Source: Acidobacteriota bacterium
GTDB lineage: Bacteria; Acidobacteriota; Blastocatellia; Pyrinomonadales; Pyrinomonadaceae
DNA length: 64,000 nt
Assembly (NCBI GenBank): GCA_020199775.1
Contig: JAIVJZ010000001.1
Coordinates: 186,001-250,000, forward strand
Direction: 5' to 3'
Shown: piece after piece, positions 53,818-63,955 of the stretch
Layout of the letters: each line of letters begins with the position of its first letter
Position numbering within the stretch: position 1 is the stretch's first letter
Notes under the pieces: generated by a model
The model's database searches: none
Told to the model about the DNA's origin: nothing
What the model saw: the letters and a program-made list of their open reading frames with translations, nothing else
Position numbers and translations under genes: made by a program

Positions 53818-54335
53818 TTCGTCTTGTTAAAGTTTTTCGGGTCGAATTCGTAGAAGAACCAATCGCGCAAGGGGCGGTGGCCGAGCGCGCTGTACCAGCC
53901 GTACTTCTGCATCTCGCCGAACGCCTGTTCCTTCGTCCAGCCGCAGTCGGTCACGCGGTAGACGGCGACGAGCATCCCCGTGCGATGCCTGCCCCCACGG
54001 CAGTGTGTGAAAAGCGCGCCGTGCGTGTCGGAGGTGCGGATATAGTCGAGCCATTCGCGGACGCGCGCGGCCGTCGGCGCCTCCCTATCGGAGAAGGCGA
54101 TGTGTCGCCACTCTTTGATGCCCGCCGAGAGCGCGCGCTCCCTGTCGGCGCGCACCTCGTGCTCGATGATGCTGCACACGCGCTCGACGCCGACTTTCTC
54201 CACGAGGCCGCGATAGCCTTCTTCGTCGGGCAGCGCGCCGCGATAGATCGTCTTCGTGACCTGCGCGAAATTAGGAATCGGCACGCCGAACGGGTTCTCT
54301 TCCGAACGCGTCTTCGCCCACTGCATTAACCACAC
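53787..54335 (-). CDS. Dual-specificity-type tyrosine phosphatase
   Basis: The 182-residue protein has the CX5R signature in FTHCRGGRHRTGMLVAVYR, with the P-loop Cys and Arg, and a preceding acid-loop region HIAFSDREAPTAARV. It is a cysteine-phosphatase of the bacterial DSP/Siw14-like group; the substrate could be protein phosphotyrosine or inositol pyrophosphate. GTG 54335 with GGAGG about 8 nt upstream is preferred, because ATG 54326 lacks spacing. The C-terminal TNDERGTMNDE is encoded by the heptamer array. It follows the FkbM gene by 40 nt on the same strand. Confidence 0.85.
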   Translation of the reverse strand: MWLMQWAKTRSEENPFGVPIPNFAQVTKTIYRGALPDEEGYRGLVEKVGVERVCSIIEHEVRADRERALSAGIKEWRHIAFSDREAPTAARVREWLDYIRTSDTHGALFTHCRGGRHRTGMLVAVYRVTDCGWTKEQAFGEMQKYGWYSALGHRPLRDWFFYEFDPKNFNKTNDERGTMNDE

Positions 54336-54375
54336 CGTCTCATCCTCCCCTCGCCCGCCGCCCGCTAATGGCGGA

Positions 54376-55308
54376 CTAACTGTGAGCCGTCTCCTGCGCC
54401 GCAGGCTCGCCCGCACGCGAATAACTCTCCGGCGGCGATTGCCGTCCGGCGTCGGAGTCGCCCGGCGCGTCACCCGCGCTCAACTCGTACTTGCCGCGGT
54501 GCCGCGCATAAAACTCGTCGAGAAATTTCACGGCCTCGGCCGGACTGAGCGTGTGCAGTATCTCCATGTTGGCGTTGGCGCGAAACTTCTCGCGCCGGTC
54601 GGGACGTTCGAGGTAGCCCCGCCGGTAGGCGGTCGCCGCGTCGAGCGGGTTGACGCCGGGCAACTCGCGCGGCGCGAGAAACGCGTTGTTGTACTCCACT
54701 TCGAGAATGGCGTAATCGTGGCGCGCGGCCAACTCCGCGAGGCTCTGGATGCTGTAGCCGAAAAAGTGGTGCGTCATCTGAAACGCGGGGTCGTACTTGA
54801 CCACGAACTTGACGGGCGGCGGTATCTTCTCGTTGATCTCCGTCACCACCACGCGCGGGCGAAACTCGGAGAGCACGGCGTCGAGCACCCAGTAGTCATA
54901 ACTGTCTATGTCGAGCGAGAGGACGCCGAACTCGCGCTCGATGTCGTAGGCTCTCAGAAGCGGCACGACGTTCGACGGCGTGACCACGCAGTTGGCGGCC
55001 GAGACCTGCGGGTAATGTTTATAAGCCGCCGCCAGTTTGCAAACCTTGCGGTTGCTCCCCTCGAATCCGACGCCGCGCCACCCTTCGCGGAACAGCGCGT
55101 AAGTGTTCGAGCCGCGCACGCCGTCGCCCGCGCCGATGTCCACGGCCGTCCGGCTCGCGCCCACGGGCAGCAGTTCGGCGACATACCTCCTTAAAATTTG
55201 CTCCTCGCCGAAGTTGGAAAAACGATCTCGCCCCGCCGCCACGCGCGCGCGTTGCAGCCGGCGCTCCAGCCGCTTCAGATACCCCTGTGCCGCCTTCGTG
55301 ATGCTCAT
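54376..55308 (-). CDS. FkbM-family methyltransferase
   Basis: The 310-residue protein has an SAM-binding motif VDIGAGDGVRGSNTYALF and the FkbM block VLSLDIDSYDYWVLDAVLSE with RPRVVVTEINEKIPPP. FkbM enzymes O-methylate sugars or polyketide/lipid hydroxyls. The first 25 residues are basic and helical; the rest of the length is typical of the family plus a C-terminal Pro/Ser-rich tail. ATG 55308 is the preferred start over TTG 55314, and no Shine-Dalgarno is seen. It is upstream of the phosphatase gene on the same strand, so the two are likely cotranscribed. Confidence 0.82.
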   Translation of the reverse strand: MSITKAAQGYLKRLERRLQRARVAAGRDRFSNFGEEQILRRYVAELLPVGASRTAVDIGAGDGVRGSNTYALFREGWRGVGFEGSNRKVCKLAAAYKHYPQVSAANCVVTPSNVVPLLRAYDIEREFGVLSLDIDSYDYWVLDAVLSEFRPRVVVTEINEKIPPPVKFVVKYDPAFQMTHHFFGYSIQSLAELAARHDYAILEVEYNNAFLAPRELPGVNPLDAATAYRRGYLERPDRREKFRANANMEILHTLSPAEAVKFLDEFYARHRGKYELSAGDAPGDSDAGRQSPPESYSRAGEPAAQETAHS

Positions 55309-55394
55309 CGTCAAGGGATTATAAACGAAGGTTAGTCAATTACGGGCTTGGCGGGTGATAACGGAACCGGGGGAGGCGCGGAGAGAGGTTTTGA

Positions 55395-55634
55395 TCAAAC
55401 AGCAGTTTCATATTCCGGCAGCGTCGCGAGTTTACGCTCGCGGTCTGCCGCGAACGCGAGACACGCGCGAATGTCTTCGGCGGTGAGGTCTGGGAAGTCT
55501 GCCAGTATCTGCTCTTCGGTCATCCCGCCCGCGAGATATTCGAGCACGTCCGTCACCGTCATGCGCGTCCCACGAATACAGGGCTTCCCGCCGCGCTTGC
55601 CCGGTTCGATGGTAATGAGCTTGCTGTAGTCCAT
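55395..55634 (-). CDS. DUF433 (antitoxin-like) protein, orphan
   Basis: The 79-residue protein carries the DUF433 signature ITIEPGKRGGKPCIRGTRMT followed by VTDVLEYLAGGMTEEQILADF. DUF433 proteins are predicted antitoxins whose partners are DUF5615 PIN-like toxins, normally encoded just downstream. The 80 nt left before the next gene cannot hold one, so the gene is an orphan. A promoter with extended -10 TGCTATCAT (55641-55646) and -35 CTTACA, 17 nt apart, places the start about at the ATG, so the transcript may be leaderless. Confidence 0.8.
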   Translation of the reverse strand: MDYSKLITIEPGKRGGKPCIRGTRMTVTDVLEYLAGGMTEEQILADFPDLTAEDIRACLAFAADRERKLATLPEYETAV

Positions 55635-55640
55635 AAACGA

Positions 55641-55669
55641 ATGATAGCAAAAAGTTGTTGTCTTGTAAG
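55641..55669 (-). promoter_or_regulatory. Promoter of the DUF433 gene (possible leaderless start)
   Basis: On the minus strand, CTTACA (55669-55664), a 17-nt spacer, then TGC plus TATCAT (55646-55641). The ATG begins 6 nt after the -10 box. Confidence 0.5.
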
Positions 55670-55757
55670 TGAGGAACTTCGTAAGACACGCAGGCGTTAT
55701 TTTTCGCCCGGCGAGTTTTGTTGCAACACTTTGCCGACCGCCTCCTTTAGGACAGCT

Positions 55758-56270
55758 TCAAACTTTGCCGACGGCGGCCAGAAACCGCTCGGCCTCGGCG
55801 GGCGAGCGCAGCCTGATCATCTGCTTGCTCGCCGCATTCTCCCGCATCACCTCCAATGCTTTCGGCCTGTGTGCCTTCGGGTAGTTCCAGAGCCAGAGGA
55901 TGAATTCCCAGTCGATCTTTTCGTCGCACCCGGCGGCCATGTCCGGCCTCGTCCGGCCGCGATAGACGACCAACCTCTTCAGCACGCGCCAGAAGCAGAC
56001 GAGGCGCGGCATGTCCAGAAAGATCAGCGTGTCGCAGGCCTTGAGCCTAATGTCGAACGTGCCGGAATAATTGCCGTCCATGACCCACGCGTCGCGCCGC
56101 ACCAACTCCGCGACCGTCTCCGCCCACTCGGCCTTCGGCGTCTCGATCCAGCCGGGGTTCCAGTAGAACGAATCGAGATGGATGACTTCGACGTTGAGAA
56201 GCCCGCCGAGACGTCTGGCGAAGGTGCTTTTGCCCGCGCCGCCGGAGCCGATCACTAAAACCTTTCTCAT
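55758..56270 (-). CDS. P-loop kinase-like protein (FlaR / DNA-topology-modulation type)
   Basis: The 170-residue P-loop NTPase opens with MRKVLVIGSGGAGKSTFARR (Walker A) and continues with VIHLDSFYWNPGW, WVMDGNYSGTFDIRL and DTLIFLDMPRLVCFWR. This is the adenylate-kinase-like group annotated as DNA topology modulation protein FlaR. The true substrate is not known. GGAAAGG just before the ATG supports the start. It is on the minus strand beside gpmI (37 nt) but appears to be a separate unit. Confidence 0.83.
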   Translation of the reverse strand: MRKVLVIGSGGAGKSTFARRLGGLLNVEVIHLDSFYWNPGWIETPKAEWAETVAELVRRDAWVMDGNYSGTFDIRLKACDTLIFLDMPRLVCFWRVLKRLVVYRGRTRPDMAAGCDEKIDWEFILWLWNYPKAHRPKALEVMRENAASKQMIRLRSPAEAERFLAAVGKV

Positions 56271-56307
56271 ACCTTTCCGCGCGCCGAATATTTCGCGCGA
56301 TGCCTGT

Positions 56308-57864
56308 TTAGAGTTCGCGCAAATCGCGCCCGGACATCTCGGCGGGTTTCTCCAACCCGAGCAGGCCGAGCATGGTGGGTGCCACGTCTTCGAGCGCGCC
56401 GCCTTCGCGGAGTTTGAGCCCGCGCGAGGCTTCGTCGATGAGATGGAAGGGGACGAGGTTGGTGGTGTGCGCGGTGTGCGGCTGCCCGGTGGTCGGGTCG
56501 ATCATCTGTTCGCAGTTGCCGTGGTCGGCGGTGATGAGACAGCGGCCTCGCGCCGTGCCCAGAGAGCGCATGATCCAGCCGAGGCAGGTGTCTATGTGTT
56601 GGACGGCTTCAATGGTCTTTTCAAGGTTGCCGGTGTGGCCGACCATGTCGGGGTTGGCGAAGTTGACGATGAAGGCGTCGGTCTCGCCCTCTTCGATGGC
56701 GCGCAGTATTTTGTCGGTGAGTTTGAAGGCCGACATCTCCGGCGCGAGATCGTAGGTCGCCACTTTAGGCGAGGGGATCAGGAGGCGACGTTCGTGCGGG
56801 TACTCGCGCTCCGTGCCGCCGTTGAAGAAGTAGGTGACGTGCGCGTACTTCTCTGTTTCGGCCATGCGGTAGTTGCGCACGCCGACCGCGGCGAACACGT
56901 CCGCGAGGATGTTGTAGGGCTGCGTCTTCGGGAAGGCCACGGGCAGGTTGAACGTCCGGTCGTACTCGGAGAAGCAGACGTACTCGACGCCGGGGCGCGT
57001 GGGCGCGTCGAAGCCGTCGAAGCCGGGTTGCGTGAGCGCGGCCGTAATCTGCCGGGCGCGGTCGGCGCGGAAGTTGAAGAAGATACAAGAGTCGCCGTCC
57101 TGAATCGTCGCCACCGGCTCGCCCTCGTCGCGCGCGCGCGTGACGACCATCGGCTCGACGAACTCGTCCGACACGCCGCGCTCGTAAGACTCCTTGATGG
57201 CCGCGACCGGGTCGATCACGCGCCGGCCTTCCGCGCCCGTCAGCATCCGGTAGGCGCGCTCCGTGCGCTCCCAACGCTTGTCGCGATCCATCGCGTAGTA
57301 ACGCCCGCAGACGGAGGCGATGCGCCCGCAGCCGATCTCGGCGCACCGCACCTGTAGAGCTTCGACGTAGCCGTAGGCGGACATCGGCGGCGTGTCGCGC
57401 CCGTCGAGGAAGCAGTGGACGTAGACGCGCTGCAAGCCCTTCTCGTGCGCCATCCGTAGGAGCGCGTAGAGATGTTCCTGCGACGAATGGACGAGGCCGT
57501 CGGAGAGCAACCCCATCAAATGCAGCGCGCGATTATTTTCGCGGGCGTTGTCCATCGCGCGGTTGAGCGGTTCGTTCCGCAAAAACTCGCCCGACGCGAT
57601 CTCGTAGTTGATGCGCTCCACGTCCGTGCGCAGGACGCGCCCCGCGCCGAGGCAGAGGTGGCCGACGTTCGAGTTGCCCATGACCCCCGTGGGCAAGCCC
57701 ACACATTCGCCCGACGCTTGCAGCAGCGTGTGCGGATACTTTTCCAGCAGCTCGTTGTAGAACGGCATCGAGGCTTGCGCGACGGCGTTGCCCTCGCGCG
57801 TGGGGCTGTAGCCGAAGCCGTCGAGGACGATGAGCGCGAGCGGGCCTGCTTGTTTGACGGACAA
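56308..57864 (-). CDS. gpmI: 2,3-bisphosphoglycerate-independent phosphoglycerate mutase
   Basis: The 518-residue glycolytic enzyme interconverts 3- and 2-phosphoglycerate. Metal and catalytic elements are [12 protein letters not shown], the phosphoserine loop [21 protein letters not shown], and the C-terminal ADHGNCEQM and [12 protein letters not shown]. The usual GNSEVGH loop has Asn in place of Glu here, which is worth noting though the serine is kept. The TTG at 57864 has AAGGAG 8 nt upstream. It is 27 nt downstream of eno, so the two form a glycolytic operon. Confidence 0.93.
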   Translation of the reverse strand: MSVKQAGPLALIVLDGFGYSPTREGNAVAQASMPFYNELLEKYPHTLLQASGECVGLPTGVMGNSNVGHLCLGAGRVLRTDVERINYEIASGEFLRNEPLNRAMDNARENNRALHLMGLLSDGLVHSSQEHLYALLRMAHEKGLQRVYVHCFLDGRDTPPMSAYGYVEALQVRCAEIGCGRIASVCGRYYAMDRDKRWERTERAYRMLTGAEGRRVIDPVAAIKESYERGVSDEFVEPMVVTRARDEGEPVATIQDGDSCIFFNFRADRARQITAALTQPGFDGFDAPTRPGVEYVCFSEYDRTFNLPVAFPKTQPYNILADVFAAVGVRNYRMAETEKYAHVTYFFNGGTEREYPHERRLLIPSPKVATYDLAPEMSAFKLTDKILRAIEEGETDAFIVNFANPDMVGHTGNLEKTIEAVQHIDTCLGWIMRSLGTARGRCLITADHGNCEQMIDPTTGQPHTAHTTNLVPFHLIDEASRGLKLREGGALEDVAPTMLGLLGLEKPAEMSGRDLREL

Positions 57865-57891
57865 CTTACGATCTCCTTCGGAAATTGATCT

Positions 57892-59295
<1,404 letters not shown>

Positions 59296-59433
59296 TTAAG
59301 TGCAAATCTATCTCATATTCGTCACGGACAGTCAAAGTAAAAGCGCGCTCGCACAGAATTGCACGATTTTGCAAACAACCGCGCGACGAAAAGTGTGTAT
59401 AAATCGCGTTCGCTCGGCGGCGCGAGAGGGGAA

Positions 59434-59622
59434 ATGACGGAGCAGGACACGGAAAAGAGACCGGCGGGCAAGCCTGCGACTCAGGCGACGACGGCGAAGC
59501 AACGACGCCCGCTAGCGGGCTTCCTGATCGCCGGGGCGTCGCTCGCAATGCTTTTCGGCATCGCCGCCCTCAAAGGGCGCGTTAGGGACGACAACACAGA
59601 TAGCGAAAGGGGATTAGAGTAA
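59434..59622 (+). CDS. Small single-helix membrane protein
   Basis: The 62-residue protein has a polar Lys/Thr-rich N-terminus, one transmembrane helix (AGFLIAGASLAMLFGIAAL) and a short acidic C-terminus. I do not recognise it. GAGGGGAA is directly upstream of ATG 59434, so the longer frame beginning at 59359 is rejected. Its stop (TAA) overlaps the next gene's ATG (TAATG), so it is coupled to the 59622 gene. Confidence 0.6.
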   Translation: MTEQDTEKRPAGKPATQATTAKQRRPLAGFLIAGASLAMLFGIAALKGRVRDDNTDSERGLE

Positions 59623-59915
59623 TGTCAGCACAAGGATTAGGTACGGCCACGGCCTCGGATATTCTCGGCGGCAGCGCCGGCACGGGCGGACAGGCCACCA
59701 AGACGGACAAGGCCGAAGCGGTCTTGAAGACGATTGATAATACGACCGTCGAATCAACGGGCATCAGCCTGTTTCATATCTTAACCATCGGTTCTATCGG
59801 CGCGTCGCTCGCGCTCTATTTCAGCGGTAACAGGCAGGCGGGGATTTTCGTCGGACTCTGGCCGCCCACCTTTCAGGCTCTGAAATCGGTGGTGGACAAG
59901 AGCAACAAGCAATAA
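59622..59915 (+). CDS. Small two-helix membrane protein coupled to the 59434 gene
   Basis: The 97-residue protein has a Gly/Ser/Thr-rich N-terminus and two likely transmembrane helices (ISLFHILTIGSIGASLALYF and AGIFVGLWPPTFQALKSVV). The family is not recognised. One-base overlap of its start with the upstream stop supports cotranslation, and a terminator at 59954-59992 ends the pair. The gene pair lies between the eno promoter region and the fourth VWA gene. Confidence 0.65.
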   Translation: MSAQGLGTATASDILGGSAGTGGQATKTDKAEAVLKTIDNTTVESTGISLFHILTIGSIGASLALYFSGNRQAGIFVGLWPPTFQALKSVVDKSNKQ

Positions 59916-59953
59916 CAAGCGGGAACACGGGGTAACGAGCAACGGGGGGGACG

Positions 59954-59992
59954 GCGGCGCGGTCAGGCAACTGGCTGCGCCGCTTTATTATT
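59954..59992 (+). terminator. Terminator after the small membrane gene pair
   Basis: GCGGCGC and GCGCCGC form the outer stem, CAG and CTG extend it inside, and TTTATTATT follows directly. Confidence 0.7.
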
Positions 59993-60153
59993 CGCGGCCG
60001 ATTCGGTTACGGCGGGTTCACGGGTTAAAATACGAAGCACTACTCCCCAAACCTGTGAAGCGCACCGCGCCTCAAGTCACAACGCCGGACGGCCGCGCCT
60101 GTCGCGCCCGTTCGTTCGGGTCAAGTTTCGAGAGAAAGACGATTGAGCGTTAA

Positions 60154-61371
60154 ATGAGATTCTTCGCCAAGCCCATCGCCCTCGCCCTGTCCGCGACGCT
60201 GCTCGCCGCGTCGCTCGCTTTCAATCCGGGCGCGCAGGCGCAAACGCCCGCCCCTTCCGCGCCGGCAACGCCGCCGCAACAACCGCAGGCGATACCGACT
60301 CAGACGCCCACACCGACTGCTGCGCCGACTGCTGCGCCGACGCCGACTGCTCCGGCCGCCGCAACGGACGATAACGACGAGGTCGAACAAGTCGAAACCA
60401 ACGTCGTCAACGTGCTCTTCAACGCCGTGGACAAGAACCGCCGCTTCGTCACGACAATCGGGCCGGCGGACGTGCGCGTCTTCGAGAACGACGAGCCCCA
60501 GACGATCTCCCTCTTCGAGCGCGAGACGAACCTGCCGCTCTCGCTCGCCATTTTGATCGACACCAGCAGTTCGCAGGCCAGAACGCTGTCCGACGAGCAG
60601 GACGCCGCGCACGCTTTCATAGACTCGGTGCTGCGCCCCGACCGCGACAAGGCCGCCATCGTCTCGTTCACCGGCGACGCCACCATCGAACAGGACTTGA
60701 CGGGCGACCGCGCGAGTTTGCACGCTGCCATCGCGCGCCTCGAAATTCCGGAACCGGCGACGAAGGACGAAGAGTTTATCTACGAGCGCGCCGAGCAGGA
60801 GGCCGCGCGCACGGGCGTCGATAACAATCCGGGCTTGCGGGGTTCGACCGCCATCTGGGACGCCGTCTGGGCGACGGCCACGGACATGCTCTCGCAGACG
60901 CCCGAACGCACGCGCCGCGCTATCATCCTGCTTTCGGACGGCGCGGATTCGACGAGCCGTTTGAAGAAAGAGGCGGCCATCGAGGCGGTCGTGGGGATGA
61001 ACGCCGTCGTCTACGCCATCGGCATCGGCGACGACGAGTTTGACGAAGGCGCGCTCAAGAAACTCTCCGAGCGCACGGGCGGCCGCGCCTTCGTCCCCGA
61101 AGACGAGTTTGAGTTGAACGCCGCCTTCGGGCAGATTCAACAGGAGTTGCGCACGCAATATCTGATCTCTTATTCGCCGACCAACAAGGCGCGCGACAAC
61201 ACTTTTCGCCGCCTCAGGATCGATCTCGTCAACCCCGAACTGCGCAAGCAAAAGCTGAAGCTCACCTACCGCAACGGCTATTTCGCCCGCCCGCCCGCCG
61301 CCCGCGTCAAGACCGAGCGGCCGCCGAAGGCACGACTCGCGCGGCCGCGCAGACCGCCGAAGAAGAAGTGA
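60154..61371 (+). CDS. Secreted VWA-domain protein, copy 4
   Basis: The 405-residue protein has a signal peptide (IALALSATLLAASLAF to GAQAQ), a Pro/Thr/Ala/Gln linker (about 30-75) and the VWFA-related beta segment (NVLFNAVDKNRRFVTTI; VRVFENDEPQTISLF). A VWA domain follows with MIDAS motif DTSSS near residue 131, and the family ending RTQYLISYSPTNKARDNTFR. It is the closest relative of copy 1 at 3016. The C-terminus is Arg/Pro/Lys-rich. The gene is single and no Shine-Dalgarno stands out. Confidence 0.85.
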   Translation: MRFFAKPIALALSATLLAASLAFNPGAQAQTPAPSAPATPPQQPQAIPTQTPTPTAAPTAAPTPTAPAAATDDNDEVEQVETNVVNVLFNAVDKNRRFVTTIGPADVRVFENDEPQTISLFERETNLPLSLAILIDTSSSQARTLSDEQDAAHAFIDSVLRPDRDKAAIVSFTGDATIEQDLTGDRASLHAAIARLEIPEPATKDEEFIYERAEQEAARTGVDNNPGLRGSTAIWDAVWATATDMLSQTPERTRRAIILLSDGADSTSRLKKEAAIEAVVGMNAVVYAIGIGDDEFDEGALKKLSERTGGRAFVPEDEFELNAAFGQIQQELRTQYLISYSPTNKARDNTFRRLRIDLVNPELRKQKLKLTYRNGYFARPPAARVKTERPPKARLARPRRPPKKK

Positions 61372-61609
61372 CGTGCGCGATGTTTGAATCCGAAATTATG
61401 GAAGGGAATATGCGCCCCGCGAGCCTTTTAACTTTTGCGCTCCGCAACGCGTATACATACGATCAGACGAGTTCGTCACCCTTCGATCAAGCAGCCGAAA
61501 GCACGTTTTCGCGCCTCCCCTTTCAGCGCCGCCGCCGTCGAAGACGCGCGCGTCGCAGTGGCCGACAGTTTAAAACTCTCTCTTGCTGAAAAAGGATGTT
61601 CTCGAAGGT

Positions 61610-63952
61610 ATGTTGACGAAAATTACGCGCTCCGTTGTGCTCGCCGTCCTGTGTCTCGCGTTCGCGCCCGCCGCCGCCACGACCGTGCTCTCACAGTCGA
61701 AGCCGCGCCCGAGCGATAAGTTCAGACAGCTTGAGGAAATTTTGCCGACGCCGAACGAGCAACGCGCCGCCTCCGGCGCGCCCGGCCGCTCCTACTGGCA
61801 GCAGCGCGCCGACTACCGGATCAACGTCGAACTGGACGACGTGAACCAGCGCGTCACGGCCTCCGAGACGATCACTTATCACAACCACTCGCCCGACACG
61901 CTCTCGTACCTCTGGCTGCAACTCGACCAGAACATCTGGCGGCAGGATTCCGACGCGAACCTCACGCAGACCGCGCCCAACCTCGACGGGCGCGTCCCCC
62001 TGAGTCAGATCGAGAACATGCTGCACGCGCGCTCGTTCGAGGGCGGCTATCGCATCACGGCCGTGCGCGACGCGCGGGGCGCGCCGCTCAAACACACCAT
62101 CGTCAAGACGATGATGCGCGTCGATCTGTCGCAACCGCTCGCGCCCGGCGCGAGCGTCGCCTTCTCCGTCGATTGGAACTACAACATCAACGACGAGCGC
62201 AAAATCAGCGGGCGCACCGGCTACGAGTTCTTCCCGAAGGACGGCAACTATCTCTACCAGATCGCGCAGTGGTTTCCGCGCATGGCCGCCTATAACGACG
62301 TGTCGGGCTGGCAGCACAAACAGTTCTTGGGCGCGGGCGAGTTCACGCTGGAGTTCGGCAACTACCGCGTCTCGATCACCGTGCCCGACGATCACGTCGT
62401 CGCCTCGACGGGCGTGTTGCAAAACCCGAACGCGGTTCTGACCCCCGTGCAGCGCGCGCGGCTCGAACAGGCGCGCACCGCCAAAAATCCGGTGCTCATC
62501 GTGACGCCCGCCGAGGCTCTAGCCAACGAATCGCACAAGCCCACGGGCAAGAAGACGTGGGTCTATCACGCCGACAACGTGCGCGATTTCGCCTTCGCTT
62601 CGTCGCGCAAGTTCATCTGGGACGCGCAGGGGCACAACGTCGAGGGCAACCGCGTGTTGGCGATGTCCTACTACCCGAAGGAAGGGAATCCTTTGTGGGA
62701 ACGCTACTCGACGCATGCCATCATCCACACTCTCAACGTCTATTCGCGCTACTCGTTCACCTACCCCTACCCGATTGCGATCTCCGTCAACGGCTCCATC
62801 GGCGGCATGGAATACCCGATGATCTGCTTCAACGGCCCGCGCCCGGAGGAAGACGGCACTTACTCGGCGCTCGTGAAGTACGGCCTGATCTCGGTCATCA
62901 TCCACGAAGTCGGCCACAACTATTTCCCGATGATCGTCAACTCGGACGAACGCCAGTGGACGTGGATGGACGAGGGGCTGAACTCGTTCCTGCAATATCT
63001 GTCCGAGCAGGAGTGGGAGGAAAATTACCCTTCGCGGCGCATGAGCCCGCAGAACATACGCGAGTATATGGCGAGCGCGGATCAGGTGCCGATCATGACG
63101 AACTCGGAATCGATCCGGCAGTTGGGCAACAACGCCTACATGAAACCGGCGACCGCCTTGAACGTCTTGCGCGAAACCATCCTCGGGCGCGAGTTGTTCG
63201 ACTTCGCCTTCAAGCAATACGCGCAGCGTTGGAAGTTCAAACGCCCGATGCCCGCCGATTTCTTCCGCACGATGGAGGACGCCTCCGGCGTTGACCTCGA
63301 CTGGTTCTGGCACGGCTGGTTCTACACGATTGACCACGTGGACATCTCCATCGAGCGCGTGCGCCTCTTCCAGCCCCTCACCGGCAACCCCGAACTCGAC
63401 AAAGGCGCGCTCATGAAAGAACGCGGCGAGCAGCCCCAGACGCTCACGCAGGAGCGCAACCAAGCTCTCCCGAAGCGCGTGGACGAGTTTCCTTCGTTGC
63501 GCGATTTCTATAACACCTACGACGCGCTCGTCGTCACCGAGCGCGACCGCGAGCAGTACCGGCAATTCCTGCAAACGCTCACGCCCCGCGAGCGTGAGTT
63601 GTTGCAGACCGGCCTCAATTTCTACGTCGTCGATTTGAAGAACATCGGCGGCCTCGTCAGTCCCGTCATCCTCGACATCGAGTACGCGGACGGCACGCAC
63701 GAGTTGATGCGCATCCCCGCCGAAATCTGGCGTTACAACAGCACGGAGACCTCGAAGCTGATCATGACGAACAAGGAAGTGCGCGCCGTCTCGCTCGACC
63801 CGCGCCTTGAGACGACCGACGTGGACATAGCGAACAACAGCTTCCCGCGCCGCCCCGTCAAGTCGCGCTTTCAACTTTTCAAAGAGGGACAGGGGCAGCC
63901 GAACCCCATGCAACTCGAACACAAGCAGCCGTCGCCGGCCCCAACGCAATAA
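61610..63952 (+). CDS. Secreted M1-type metallopeptidase
   Basis: The 780-residue protein has a signal peptide (ITRSVVLAVLCLAFAPAAA), an N-terminal beta domain (YRINVELDDVNQRVTASETI; LSYLWLQLDQNIWR) and the zinc site IIHEVGHNYFPMIVN with the third ligand in WMDEGLNSF, 18 residues after the second histidine, as M1 requires. The GAMEN-like motif is replaced by GGMEYPM. This is the group of large secreted M1-like peptidases common in Bacteroidota and Acidobacteriota, possibly acting on peptides in the periplasm. ATG 61610 is preferred over the TTG at 61583. Confidence 0.85.
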   Translation: MLTKITRSVVLAVLCLAFAPAAATTVLSQSKPRPSDKFRQLEEILPTPNEQRAASGAPGRSYWQQRADYRINVELDDVNQRVTASETITYHNHSPDTLSYLWLQLDQNIWRQDSDANLTQTAPNLDGRVPLSQIENMLHARSFEGGYRITAVRDARGAPLKHTIVKTMMRVDLSQPLAPGASVAFSVDWNYNINDERKISGRTGYEFFPKDGNYLYQIAQWFPRMAAYNDVSGWQHKQFLGAGEFTLEFGNYRVSITVPDDHVVASTGVLQNPNAVLTPVQRARLEQARTAKNPVLIVTPAEALANESHKPTGKKTWVYHADNVRDFAFASSRKFIWDAQGHNVEGNRVLAMSYYPKEGNPLWERYSTHAIIHTLNVYSRYSFTYPYPIAISVNGSIGGMEYPMICFNGPRPEEDGTYSALVKYGLISVIIHEVGHNYFPMIVNSDERQWTWMDEGLNSFLQYLSEQEWEENYPSRRMSPQNIREYMASADQVPIMTNSESIRQLGNNAYMKPATALNVLRETILGRELFDFAFKQYAQRWKFKRPMPADFFRTMEDASGVDLDWFWHGWFYTIDHVDISIERVRLFQPLTGNPELDKGALMKERGEQPQTLTQERNQALPKRVDEFPSLRDFYNTYDALVVTERDREQYRQFLQTLTPRERELLQTGLNFYVVDLKNIGGLVSPVILDIEYADGTHELMRIPAEIWRYNSTETSKLIMTNKEVRAVSLDPRLETTDVDIANNSFPRRPVKSRFQLFKEGQGQPNPMQLEHKQPSPAPTQ

Positions 63953-63955
63953 GTT

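Noticed and set aside
55432-55689. Overlapping frame of the DUF433 gene encoding an arginine-rich peptide
   Set aside because: It is an antisense-frame shadow of the DUF433 coding region.
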